DNA from: JARDZU01 sp963730285 | Lineage (GTDB): Bacteria; Actinomycetota; Acidimicrobiia; Spongiisociales; ZC4RG35 | NCBI GenBank assembly: GCA_963730285.1 | Contig: CAVSQY010000007.1 | Coordinates: 62,001 to 126,000, forward strand | Length of the DNA stretch: 64,000 nucleotides | Reading direction: 5' to 3' | The notes under the pieces: generated by a model | What the model saw: only the letters and a program-made list of their open reading frames with translations | The model's database searches: none | What the model was told of the DNA's origin: nothing | Part shown: positions 50,687 through 59,068 of the stretch, piece after piece | Position numbering within the stretch: the first letter of the stretch is position 1 | Layout: each line of letters begins with the position of its first letter | Translations under genes and position numbers: made by a program

Positions 50687-52402
50687 TCAGCCTGCCAGAG
50701 GAGACCACGGGGTCGGGTCAGGGTCGGACTTGTCCACGATCAGGAACTGATCGGCATCGACCTTCATCCAGGGCCCAACCGCCCCGTCCGGCCATTGCAC
50801 CCGGACCTGGGCCCGGTCGGCATCTCCCAAGCCGAAATGGATCCATCCAATTTGCCCGCCGGCGTGGCCCCCACCGATCGTTATCTCACGTTCGGTGGTC
50901 CGATCGCCCGTCTTCACCTCGACCCAGGAGCCGATTGCATCCCGGTTGGGCCCATCCTGCACCAGGTCGATCGCCAGCCAGTTTCCCGGGGTCGGGGAAG
51001 AGCTGTCTTGGTCGGCAGATCCGTTCCTCCAGATCCGCACGTTCTCACGCCGGTTCACGTCGACGAGGTCGAGCAAGCCATCGAGGTTGAGATCCACCAG
51101 GGCGGCGCCGCGCGTCCGGCCCACGTCGAGGACACCGGCGGTGTCGGCGCTTTCCTCGAAGGTCCCGTCCGGTTGGCCGAGGAGGAGATTGTTCGGGTCC
51201 TCGGCGGCGAATTCCGGCATGGCGTCGACGTTGCCTTTGGTCACGTAGAGGTCCATATAGCCATCGTTGTTCACGTCTTCGAACTCGGCATGCCATGCGG
51301 TGGACGGGAGAACCGTGTTGCCGAGGAACGGGCGGGGGACGTTGACGCCCTTCTCCAAGGCGATGTCGACGTAGTCCGGCCCGTCGGATCCGTCGCTGAG
51401 GGTCTGCAGCTTGTTGTCGCCCTGGCTGGTCAGGAACACTTCGGGCCGACCGTCTCCGGTGAGGTCTTGGCTGGCTATGCCCATCCCCCAGATCTCCATA
51501 TCCTGCCAACCGTCGGAGGTCGTGTAGAGCCGCGGCTCCGACCCTGGCTCCACCTGCCACAGCTGTTCCTCGCCGTCCCTGTAGTAATGCCGGTCATTGG
51601 TCATGCGCAGATCTCGCTCGCCGGACCGGGACCAATCGCTGAAGAGAATCGAGAGGGTGCACCACCCGGGGGACAGGGCCAGAGGCGGTCCAAATGCACT
51701 CGGCTCTGAGGGCCGGATCAAGTAATTGTCGGAGCATCCTCCCGTTTGCCGCCCATTCGGAGACACGTCGTAATAGTTCCCAAAAGCGAGGGTTGGCAGG
51801 ACATTCGAGCCCTCCCATTCGGCGCTGAACGCCGCGGTCAGCTCGTCGCCTCCATCTATCGCCCAGGATTGGTTCGCATTTTCGAAACGACAATCACCCA
51901 GGCCCCGCAACAACTCGTTCTCCCCGAAGCGGAGGACAGCCAGGTCGACCAGGCCGTCGGAATCGATGTCGATCGGATAGGCCCCGGTCACCCCGGTCAA
52001 TTCGTGGTCCGCACCGGGGACTTCGCTGAACACGAGTGGTCCGCCGATCTCGCTGTTGTTGGCGTATAGAGCCGCCGGGCCGGCGCCACCGGCCAGATAG
52101 AGATCCGGGTTCATGTCGCCGTTGCAGTCGAACACGGCGACGCCACCGCCGACGAAGTATGTGAGGTCTCCGTCATAGCTGTGGTCCAGACCCGAAGTTC
52201 CCGTTTCCTCGACGAACCGAGGAGGATCGAAGGCAGGAGGGGGGGCGGGGTTGAGAATGGCATTCGTGCCGAGTACCAGACCGAGGGTCAACCCTGCTCC
52301 CAGAAGAGCCCCGGACATCAGTGTGACCATCCGAGAGGCGCTCTCTCTGCCCGCTTCGCCCACCTCTCCGAGTTCTGGCCTCGCGACGTCGTTCACGCCC
52401 AC
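50687..52402 (-). CDS. ASPIC/UnbV-type VCBS/FG-GAP repeat protein (CRTAC1-like)
   Basis: 571-residue surface protein. An N-terminal membrane segment (MVTLMSGALLGAGLTLGLVL) is followed by a seven-blade-like series of FG-GAP/VCBS calcium-binding repeats with DxNxDGxxD motifs (VFDCNGDMNPDLYLAGG, PIDIDSDGLVDLAVL, DLTGDGRPEVFLTSQG, DVNNDGYMDLYVTKG, DLNLDGLLDLVDVN). The C-terminus (IGSWVEVKTGD to VQWPDGAVGPWMKVDADQ) is the ASPIC/UnbV domain of enediyne UnbV and CRTAC1 proteins. It is expressed with the M24-like gene and faces the UnbU-like gene, recreating the unbU-unbV pairing. Confidence 0.85.
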   Translation of the reverse strand: MGVNDVARPELGEVGEAGRESASRMVTLMSGALLGAGLTLGLVLGTNAILNPAPPPAFDPPRFVEETGTSGLDHSYDGDLTYFVGGGVAVFDCNGDMNPDLYLAGGAGPAALYANNSEIGGPLVFSEVPGADHELTGVTGAYPIDIDSDGLVDLAVLRFGENELLRGLGDCRFENANQSWAIDGGDELTAAFSAEWEGSNVLPTLAFGNYYDVSPNGRQTGGCSDNYLIRPSEPSAFGPPLALSPGWCTLSILFSDWSRSGERDLRMTNDRHYYRDGEEQLWQVEPGSEPRLYTTSDGWQDMEIWGMGIASQDLTGDGRPEVFLTSQGDNKLQTLSDGSDGPDYVDIALEKGVNVPRPFLGNTVLPSTAWHAEFEDVNNDGYMDLYVTKGNVDAMPEFAAEDPNNLLLGQPDGTFEESADTAGVLDVGRTRGAALVDLNLDGLLDLVDVNRRENVRIWRNGSADQDSSSPTPGNWLAIDLVQDGPNRDAIGSWVEVKTGDRTTEREITIGGGHAGGQIGWIHFGLGDADRAQVRVQWPDGAVGPWMKVDADQFLIVDKSDPDPTPWSPLAG

Positions 52403-52504
52403 AAGGTAGACAGCGTCCTCCTGCTAGTGGCACGGCTGGCGCTATCGCTGCGCGTCGGCCTAGGTTGCCACACTTCCACAAGGTCGAAAAGAGAGGGATG
52501 AATC

Positions 52505-53488
52505 ATGGAGCCGGTTCGATGGGGAGTCCTTGGGTGTGCCGACATCGCGGTGCGCAAGGTCATCCCGGCTATGGAGAGCGCCGGGTTGAGTCAGGTCTTG
52601 GCCATCGCGTCGCGCTCGGCCACGAGAGCGCGGGAGACGGCGGCACGTCTCGGCATCGCCAGGGCATATGGCTCCTATGAAGAGCTGCTGGCCGACGAGG
52701 ACGTCGAGGCGATCTATATCCCCCTGCCCAACCATCTCCACGAGGAATGGACGCTGGCCGCGGCGTCCGCCGGGAAGCACGTGATGTGTGAGAAGCCGCT
52801 TGCACTGAGCAGCGACCAGGCGAGACGGATGATCGCCGGGTGTGGGGAGGCGGGCGTGAAGCTGATGGAGGCGTTCATGTATCGACTCCATCCCCTCTGG
52901 GCCAGGGTACGTGAAATGGTGAGCCAGGGTGCGATCGGTGAGCTCGGTGCGATTCAATCCTTCTTCTCGTATCGCAACGTCGATCCGGAGAATATCCGAA
53001 ATATCCCGGAGTACGGAGGCGGCGCCCTATACGACATCGGCTGCTACCCGGTGAACATGGCGCGGATGATGTTCGACGCAGAACCCAATCATGTGAGAGG
53101 ACTGATCCATCGCGATCCGGCTCTCGGGACCGATGTGATCACTTCCGCGGTGCTCGACTTCGACGGACGGCAGGCGACATTCACCGCTTCGACCCAGCTC
53201 GAAGACAACCAGTATGTGCATCTGGTGGGAACAGAAGGTCGCATCCACGTCGAGATCCCCTTCAATATCCCGCCTGATCGGCCCACCACGATCCTCCTGT
53301 ACTCGGGTGGCAACCCGCCGACCGACCCGGCTGTGACTGCGCACGAGGTCGGTGCAGCCGATCAGTACTCGGTACAGGCCGATGCCTTCTCGAAAGCCAT
53401 TCGAGACGACACTCAGGTTCCAACCGGGCCCGAGGATGCCGTGGCCAACCTCGAGGTCATCGAGAGGGTCTTCGCCGGCTCCGGCTGA
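52505..53488 (+). CDS. Gfo/Idh/MocA-family sugar oxidoreductase
   Basis: 327-residue NAD(P)-dependent dehydrogenase. The Rossmann start is RWGVLGCADIAVRKVIPAM; HVMCEKPLALSSDQAR carries the family EKP catalytic Lys; GGGALYDIGCYPVNMARMMF supplies the conserved Asp and Tyr/His region. GGGATGAATC precedes the ATG. D-xylose 1-dehydrogenases are found in this family and the gene is beside a xylose operon, so xylose or a related sugar is a reasonable guess. It converges with the ROK repressor, with 13 bp between stops. Confidence 0.85.
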   Translation: MEPVRWGVLGCADIAVRKVIPAMESAGLSQVLAIASRSATRARETAARLGIARAYGSYEELLADEDVEAIYIPLPNHLHEEWTLAAASAGKHVMCEKPLALSSDQARRMIAGCGEAGVKLMEAFMYRLHPLWARVREMVSQGAIGELGAIQSFFSYRNVDPENIRNIPEYGGGALYDIGCYPVNMARMMFDAEPNHVRGLIHRDPALGTDVITSAVLDFDGRQATFTASTQLEDNQYVHLVGTEGRIHVEIPFNIPPDRPTTILLYSGGNPPTDPAVTAHEVGAADQYSVQADAFSKAIRDDTQVPTGPEDAVANLEVIERVFAGSG

Positions 53489-53501
53489 GGCAGCGACTGA
53501 G

Positions 53502-54779
53502 TCAGGAGCTGGTGCCGAGCCCCTCGGCCAATGCCTGTTTGTCGGCGACGCTGGCGCCGGCGAATCGAGCGGGGTCCGATAGGAGATCGATGAAGGCGAG
53601 CTCCGCGGCGCCGATCAGGAGCGAGTCGGCACCCAGGCCACTGGCCCTGATCTCGACCATGGCCCACGGCGCATCGAGGGCCCTCTCCTTGGCGCCGTCG
53701 ACCATCGACTCCTCGAGGAACGGGAACAAGCGGTGATAGAACCCACCGAGCACCACGAGCTCCGGATTGAAGATGTTGATCAGATTCCCGATCCCGCGCC
53801 CCAACCACCATCCGACTTCGGCGATGCCCTGCAAGGTTTGCTGATCTCCGTGCTGGGCTCGACGGGCGATGGCGTCGAGTGCCGCCAGCCCGCTCAGGTT
53901 CTCCAGGGAACCGGCTCGATTGATCAGGGCTTCTTCACCGGCTTCGGTCTCCCAGCAGCCTGCTGCGCCGCAGCGACAGGTCTCGCCACCGGGATTCATC
54001 ATCATGTGCCCGGCCTCGCCGGCATAGCCGGCCACTCCGAGGAGAGGCTCCCCGTTGACGATCACGCCGGTGCCGATCCCGACCTCACCGGACACATAGA
54101 TCAGGTTCCTGATTCCGACACCGACGCCACGTCTCTGTTCGGAAAGAGCGCCGAGGTCGGCGTCGTTGGCCACGACGACCCGAACCGGCACATCGAGTGC
54201 GGCGCGCAACATCGAGGCCAGGGGGACATTGCGCCATATCAAGTTGGGTGCGAGGTGGACGAAGCCATCCTCGCGTCTTGTGATCCCGACGAAGGCCACG
54301 CCGACACCGATCAGGGCTCCTTCATCGGGTAGAGCGTTGAGGAGCGAAGTGGCCAACGTTGCAACCCTCTCCACGGTCTCTCGTGGGGAGAAACCCCCCC
54401 GGGGAGTCGACACCAAGACCTTGTTGTAGACGTGGCCTCCCAACCCAACCGCAGCGACGGCGATCGAGTAGACGGAGATCTCCACGGCGAGCACAACGGC
54501 TCCGTCAGGCCGGGTGCTGACGATGGTGGAGGGCCGACCCGGGCCCGAGGTGGTCGCCGCCGGTCCCTCCTCCACCAGGCCGAGGTCTGACAACTCGCCC
54601 ACCAGGTCTGCAATGGTGGATCGATTCAGTCCCGTGGCACTGGTGAGATCCGAGCGTGACAGAGGTCCGGAGAGATGGAGCCGCTCCAAAACGGTCGCCA
54701 GATTGTGACGGCGGACCTCCTCGGCCGCGACCCCGCGGCCGGGTCTCCGATCGGGATTGGCGATCCGGGTCGGGCTCAA
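53502..54779 (-). CDS. xylR: ROK-family transcriptional repressor (XylR-like)
   Basis: About 425-residue repressor. An N-terminal winged helix (RRHNLATVLERLHLSGPLSR to NRSTIADLVGELSDLGLV) precedes a ROK sugar-kinase-like domain: VAVEISVYSIAVAAVGLGG, GIRNLIYVSGEVGIGTGVIV, and the zinc-site GHMMMNPGGETCRCGAAGCWE. The frame is open to TTG 54896, but that lies on the operator and on a TATACT box, so a later start such as TTG 54779 is likelier. Proteins with this layout are XylR-type repressors; it is divergent from the xylose ABC operon and presumably releases its operator on binding the sugar. Confidence 0.85.
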   Translation of the reverse strand: MSPTRIANPDRRPGRGVAAEEVRRHNLATVLERLHLSGPLSRSDLTSATGLNRSTIADLVGELSDLGLVEEGPAATTSGPGRPSTIVSTRPDGAVVLAVEISVYSIAVAAVGLGGHVYNKVLVSTPRGGFSPRETVERVATLATSLLNALPDEGALIGVGVAFVGITRREDGFVHLAPNLIWRNVPLASMLRAALDVPVRVVVANDADLGALSEQRRGVGVGIRNLIYVSGEVGIGTGVIVNGEPLLGVAGYAGEAGHMMMNPGGETCRCGAAGCWETEAGEEALINRAGSLENLSGLAALDAIARRAQHGDQQTLQGIAEVGWWLGRGIGNLINIFNPELVVLGGFYHRLFPFLEESMVDGAKERALDAPWAMVEIRASGLGADSLLIGAAELAFIDLLSDPARFAGASVADKQALAEGLGTSS

Positions 54780-54876
54780 ATGGCGATGTGCCTTTCGGGT
54801 CGCAACTCTCTCTGAGTGCGGAGACCTAGCCCGCCGCGCCTCGCGTGATGGAGTGGCGGGTGGCGGCTCGTCATGG

Positions 54877-54897
54877 TTTGTTGCGGGCTCAAACAAA
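54877..54897. promoter_or_regulatory. XylR/ROK-type operator palindrome
   Basis: TTTGTT (54877-54882), 9 bp, AACAAA (54892-54897): a perfect 6-bp inverted repeat like the GTTTGTTT-AAACAAAC sites of Bacillus XylR. It overlaps the likely xylF -35 region and lies in the ROK-xylF divergent region. Confidence 0.7.
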
Positions 54898-54907
54898 TGA
54901 GTATAAG
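54878..54907 (+). promoter_or_regulatory. Possible xylF promoter
   Basis: TTGTTG (54878-54883) and TATAAG (54902-54907) with an 18-bp spacer. The -35 box lies in the ROK operator, so repressor binding would block polymerase. A divergent TATACT on the other strand (54905-54900) may serve the repressor gene. Confidence 0.5.
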
Positions 54908-54989
54908 CTCGCCAAGGCTCGACCGAGTCGAGACCCTTATCGAGATCACGAAGGCCCCAAAGAGGGGTACCTATGAGGAGGAATCAAAG

Positions 54990-56087
54990 ATGAGTAAACG
55001 CCTTTGGGCGTTCGTTGCTGTCATCGGCCTGCTGCTTGCAGCGTGTGGCGGCGGCGGCACGAATGACACGACCACGACGGCCGCCAGTGGCGAGACGACC
55101 ACCGCCGCCAGCGGCGGCGACATAACTGTTGGCGTCTCGTGGAACAACTACAACGAAGAGCGCTGGGCCCGATGGGACGAGCCTGCCATAAAGGCAGCCC
55201 TCGATGCCGCTGGGGCCGCCTACATCAGCACCGATGCCGGCTCTTCGGCTGAGCAGCAGCTGGCCGACGTCGAGCAGCTGATCACCGATGGTGCGGACGC
55301 CCTCATCATCCTGGCCCAGGATGGGACCGCCATCCTTCCCGCCGTCCAGAGCGCACTCGATCAGGGAATCCCGGTCATCGCTTATGACCGGCTCATCGAG
55401 GATCCGGGAGCCCTCTACATCACCTTCGACAACGTTGGAGTGGGACGTCTCCAGGCCGAGGTGATCTTTGACCTGGTCCCAGCCGGCAATTACGTCATCA
55501 TCAAGGGCAACCAAGCCGATGCCAATGCCGATTTCCTTCGTGCCGGTTACGAAGAGGTCATCGGCGATGCCGTAGCAGCTGGTGACATCAACATCGTGGG
55601 TGAGACTTACACCGACAACTGGGATCCGGCCGGTGCCCAGACCGAGATGGAGCAGTTCCTGACCCAGGCCAACAACGATGTCCAGGCCGTCCTGTCCGAG
55701 AACGATGGCATGGCCAGTGGCGTGGTCGCCGCACTCGATACTCAGGGTCTAGCGGGCGAAGTTCCGGTCTCCGGTCAGGACGGCGATCTGGCCGCCCTCA
55801 ACCGGGTGGCCTTGGGCACGCAGTCGGTCTCCGTTTGGAAGGATGCCCGTGAGCTCGGAACGGCAGCCGGTGAGGCGGCCGTGGCCCTCGCGCAGGGCAC
55901 CGCAATGGCCGATGTCTCAGGTGTCGTTCAGTTCGACTCGCCTGGTGGCAACTCGATGACCTCGATCCTGCTCACCCCGATCGCCATCACCCAAGACAAT
56001 CTGAATCTGGTGGTTGACGCAGGTTGGATCACGGTCGATCAGGTCTGCCAGGGCGTCACAGCCGGCAGCGTCTCCGTTTGCCCGTAA
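54990..56087 (+). CDS. xylF: D-xylose ABC transporter substrate-binding lipoprotein
   Basis: 365-residue periplasmic-binding-type lipoprotein. Lipobox LLLAAC (Cys about 18) is followed by a Gly/Thr linker. The sugar-binding fold (Peripla_BP_4 type) starts DITVGVSWNNYNEERWARWD, with GSSAEQQLADVEQLITDGAD, GIPVIAYDRLIEDPG and LSENDGMASGVVAALDTQG, typical of XylF. The start is ATG 54990, 8 nt after GAGGAGG. The gene begins the importer operon xylF-xylH-xylG-SDR, and a hairpin follows at 56140, likely limiting readthrough so that XylF is made in excess. Confidence 0.9.
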   Translation: MSKRLWAFVAVIGLLLAACGGGGTNDTTTTAASGETTTAASGGDITVGVSWNNYNEERWARWDEPAIKAALDAAGAAYISTDAGSSAEQQLADVEQLITDGADALIILAQDGTAILPAVQSALDQGIPVIAYDRLIEDPGALYITFDNVGVGRLQAEVIFDLVPAGNYVIIKGNQADANADFLRAGYEEVIGDAVAAGDINIVGETYTDNWDPAGAQTEMEQFLTQANNDVQAVLSENDGMASGVVAALDTQGLAGEVPVSGQDGDLAALNRVALGTQSVSVWKDARELGTAAGEAAVALAQGTAMADVSGVVQFDSPGGNSMTSILLTPIAITQDNLNLVVDAGWITVDQVCQGVTAGSVSVCP

Positions 56088-56139
56088 TCGACTGAATGGC
56101 CCGAGTAGTAGCGATACGACTCGGACCGTCACAGACCGT

Positions 56140-56185
56140 GTACACGCCGTGCTCCCGCCTAAAGCGGGGCACGGCGTGTACTTTT
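56140..56185 (+). terminator. Attenuator-like hairpin between xylF and xylH
   Basis: GTACACGCCGTG (56140-56151) pairs with CACGGCGTGTAC (56170-56181), extended by a GC stem with one imperfection, then TTTT. It lies 53 bp after the xylF stop and 18 bp before xylH. Partial termination would give more binding protein than permease. A weaker CCGAGT/ACTCGG hairpin precedes it (56101-56124). Confidence 0.75.
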
Positions 56186-56202
56186 GAGAGCGGTCGTGAG
56201 CT

Positions 56203-57552
56203 ATGGCAATAACTGAGGAACCAAGGAGCGCAACAGGAGAGGCTTCTCCGGTAGGCGGCCCACCGGTCAACCTTTGGGTTCGGCTGTGGGATGACCTCAA
56301 GGAGTTGTTCCGCAAACTTGAGCTCGACACCCGTCTCTTGGGGATGGTGGTTGCACTGCTCGTCATCTGGGTGGCGTTCAACATGCTCTCCGGGGGCACC
56401 TTTCTCACCCCTCGGAACCTGTGGAATCTCACAGTGCAGACGTCGGTGGTGGGGATCATGGCCACCGGCATGGTGCTGGTCATGGTCACCCGGAACATCG
56501 ATCTCTCGGTTGGCTCCATGCTCGGCTTCATTGGGATGGCGATGGCGCTAATCCAGGCGGAGATCCTGCCCAAGTATCTCGGTTTCGATCACCCACTGAC
56601 CTGGATCATCGTGCTCCTGATCGGGATCGCCCTTGGCGCAATCTTGGGAGCCTTTCAGGGGTTGATCATCGCCTATGTCGGTGTGCCCTCCTTCATCGTG
56701 ACCCTTGGTGGGTTGCTCGTGTGGCGAGGAGCAGCTTGGTTGCTGGCGAGTGGCCGAACGATCGCACCCATGGACAGCACGTTCCAACTACTAGGCGGGG
56801 GGGCTCGTGGCGCTGTGGGCAGCACCATCAGTTGGCTGATCGGCGCGGTGGCCTGCGCAGGCATCGCCTTCCTTCTCTATAGCGGGAGACGCCAACGTCG
56901 GAAATTCGGTTTCGCCCTCAGACCGCTCTGGGCGGACATCGCTCTCGGTGCCGTGGGCTCAGGGATAGTTCTCATTGCCGTGTGGTTCATCAATCGCTAC
57001 TACATGCCCATCAACGTCGCCCGGCAGTACGCCGAGGCCCACGGACTCGACTGGCCCGAGGGTGGCTTGAACATCTCCCTGGGGCTCGCCAATCCGGTGC
57101 TGATCGCGATTGGCGCCGGGCTGATCATGCACTACATCGCGACCCGACGCCGCTTTGGGCGCTATGTCTATTCGATCGGTGGCAACCCGGAGGCTGCCGA
57201 GCTGGGCGGCATCAACACACGTTGGACCGTGGTGCGCGCCTTCATGGTGATGGGAATCCTGGTGGCGGTCTCTGCGGCGGTGTCGATCGCCCGCTTGAAC
57301 GCGGCGACGAGCGGATTGGGGACGCTATCCGAGCTATATGTCATCGCCGCGGCCGTGATTGGCGGCACGTCACTCACCGGTGGGATCGGCACGATCCCCG
57401 GCGCCGTCCTGGGTGCTCTGGTCATGCAGTCGCTCATCTCGGGAATGGTCCTGATGGGCGTGGATGCCCCTCTTCAGGACATCGTCACCGGCACGGTCCT
57501 GGTGACGGCCGTGGCGTTGGATGTCTTCTATAGACGGAGGGCGGAGAGATGA
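56203..57552 (+). CDS. xylH: D-xylose ABC transporter permease
   Basis: 449-residue permease of the ribose/xylose class (BPD_transp_2). About ten to twelve membrane helices, with NLWNLTVQTSVVGIMATGMV, VTRNIDLSVGSMLGFIG and the C-terminal GGNPEAAELGGINTRW and AVIGGTSLTGGIGTIPGAVLG motifs of XylH. The central region has an insertion with a basic loop (YSGRRQRRKFGFALRPLW). The stop overlaps the ATPase start by 4 bp. Dimerises to form the channel. Confidence 0.92.
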   Translation: MAITEEPRSATGEASPVGGPPVNLWVRLWDDLKELFRKLELDTRLLGMVVALLVIWVAFNMLSGGTFLTPRNLWNLTVQTSVVGIMATGMVLVMVTRNIDLSVGSMLGFIGMAMALIQAEILPKYLGFDHPLTWIIVLLIGIALGAILGAFQGLIIAYVGVPSFIVTLGGLLVWRGAAWLLASGRTIAPMDSTFQLLGGGARGAVGSTISWLIGAVACAGIAFLLYSGRRQRRKFGFALRPLWADIALGAVGSGIVLIAVWFINRYYMPINVARQYAEAHGLDWPEGGLNISLGLANPVLIAIGAGLIMHYIATRRRFGRYVYSIGGNPEAAELGGINTRWTVVRAFMVMGILVAVSAAVSIARLNAATSGLGTLSELYVIAAAVIGGTSLTGGIGTIPGAVLGALVMQSLISGMVLMGVDAPLQDIVTGTVLVTAVALDVFYRRRAER

Positions 57553-58331
57553 GTGATGGAACTCCATTGGTCGGAATGAAGGACATTAGGGTGAGTTTCG
57601 GTGGTGTTCACGCCGTCGACGGTGTCAGCCTCGACCTGTACGAGGGTGAGATACACGGGCTGGTCGGAGGAAATGGCGCCGGTAAATCAACGCTGATCAA
57701 GACCCTATCCGGCGCACAGAGAGCCGATTCCGGACAGATCCGCATCGGGGGGAAGCCGGTCAGCATCAATTCGCCCCGAGACGCCAAGGCACTGGGTGTC
57801 GAGACCATCTATCAGACGTTGGCCCTGGCGGAGAACATCGACGCCCCTGCCAACATGTTCCTCGGCAGGGAGCTCACCACGCGGTGGGGGAGTCTCGACG
57901 ATTCGGCAATGGAGGATGCGGCGAGAAAGGTGATGGGTCGCCTCAACCCAAACTTCCAGAACTTCAAGGTGCCCGTCAACTCACTGTCGGGTGGCCAACG
58001 CCAATCTGTGGCCATTGCTCGTGCCGTCCACTTCAACGCCCGGATCGTGATCATGGACGAGCCGACCGCCGCACTCGGCCCGGCAGAGACCGACCAGGTT
58101 CGACATCTCATGCGCCAGCTCAAGCAGGAGGGCATCGGCATCATCCTCATCAGCCACGACATCCACGATGTTTTCGACCTGGCCGATCGCATCAGCGTCA
58201 TGCTCCAGGGCAAGTTGGTGGGGACGGTGCAACGAGGGGACGTGACCATGGACGAGGTCTTGGCCATGATCATCATCGGAAAACTGCCGGGCGAGGTCAG
58301 CAGCTCAGAGCTCGCAGACCTGCACGGCTGA
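57549..58331 (+). CDS. xylG: Sugar ABC transporter ATPase, single-domain
   Basis: 260-residue ATPase. Walker A is GGNGAGKSTL, Q-loop IYQTLALAENI, signature NSLSGGQRQSVAIARA, Walker B IVIMDEPTAALGPAET, and H-loop LISHDIHDVF. Enteric XylG and relatives are ~510-residue fusions of two ATPase domains; this is one domain, as in FrcA-like and several actinobacterial systems, so it should homodimerise. The walker B and signature motifs are intact. Confidence 0.9.
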   Translation: MSDGTPLVGMKDIRVSFGGVHAVDGVSLDLYEGEIHGLVGGNGAGKSTLIKTLSGAQRADSGQIRIGGKPVSINSPRDAKALGVETIYQTLALAENIDAPANMFLGRELTTRWGSLDDSAMEDAARKVMGRLNPNFQNFKVPVNSLSGGQRQSVAIARAVHFNARIVIMDEPTAALGPAETDQVRHLMRQLKQEGIGIILISHDIHDVFDLADRISVMLQGKLVGTVQRGDVTMDEVLAMIIIGKLPGEVSSSELADLHG

Positions 58332-58354
58332 TCCCGACTCGATTGGAGATATCG

Positions 58355-59062
58355 ATGAGCACTTTGGAAGGAAGAGTCGCGCTCGTGACCGGAGCAAGCC
58401 GGGGCATCGGCGCCGCGGTGGCCCGGGCCCTCGATGACGCCGGTGTGAAACTGGGTCTTGCTTCCCGGTCAGGGGACGATCTGGGCATCGAGGGTGCGGT
58501 AGCCTCGCCCACCGATGTCCGCGATCCCGAGGCCCTCGAGAGCCTGGTGGCGAAGGTCATGGAGCGATTCGGGAAACTGGACATCCTCGTGGTCAACGCC
58601 GGCGTGGGCGCATACGGCCCGTTCCTCGATCTGCCCATGGAGGATCTCGAGGAGATGATCGACGTCAACCTCAAGGGTGCGCTCTACGCAATTCGTGCTG
58701 CCCTTCCCTACCTAATTGCCAGTGGTCAGGCTGATTTGGTCACTCTTGCCAGCGAGGCGGGGCGGCGAGGTCTTCCCCTCGAAGCGGTCTACTGCGCGTC
58801 GAAATTCGCCCAGATCGGGCTCACCCGGGCTCTCGATCACGAGCTGCGCGAGAAGGGCGTCCGTTGCAGCAACGTCGCCCCGGGCGGAGTGGCCACCGAT
58901 TTCGCAATGGGACATGGCCGGACACCCGACATGCCCCAGCTCGCCGGCATGATGAGCCCTGAGGACGTCGCCGAGACCGTGATGTTCGTGCTGACCCGTC
59001 CTCGCAACCAGCGGATCCTCGAAGTTGCCTTCAGACCGGTTAGCGAGCCTTCCTGGGGTTGA
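58355..59062 (+). CDS. Short-chain dehydrogenase/reductase
   Basis: 235-residue SDR. The cofactor motif is VTGASRGIGAAVARAL; NAGVG, a catalytic Ser in LVTLASEAGRRG, and YCASK give the catalytic Tyr and Lys. The Arg in LASRSGDD after strand 2 is compatible with NADP. ATG 58355 has a GGAG site. The gene is last in the importer operon and 6 bp before the convergent xylB stop; a sugar or sugar-acid substrate is probable by context only. Confidence 0.85.
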   Translation: MSTLEGRVALVTGASRGIGAAVARALDDAGVKLGLASRSGDDLGIEGAVASPTDVRDPEALESLVAKVMERFGKLDILVVNAGVGAYGPFLDLPMEDLEEMIDVNLKGALYAIRAALPYLIASGQADLVTLASEAGRRGLPLEAVYCASKFAQIGLTRALDHELREKGVRCSNVAPGGVATDFAMGHGRTPDMPQLAGMMSPEDVAETVMFVLTRPRNQRILEVAFRPVSEPSWG

Positions 59063-59068
59063 CGTCCC

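Noticed and set aside
47721..52402. Enediyne biosynthesis cluster
   Set aside because: Only UnbU- and UnbV-like accessory genes occur; there is no iterative polyketide synthase or other enediyne core gene.
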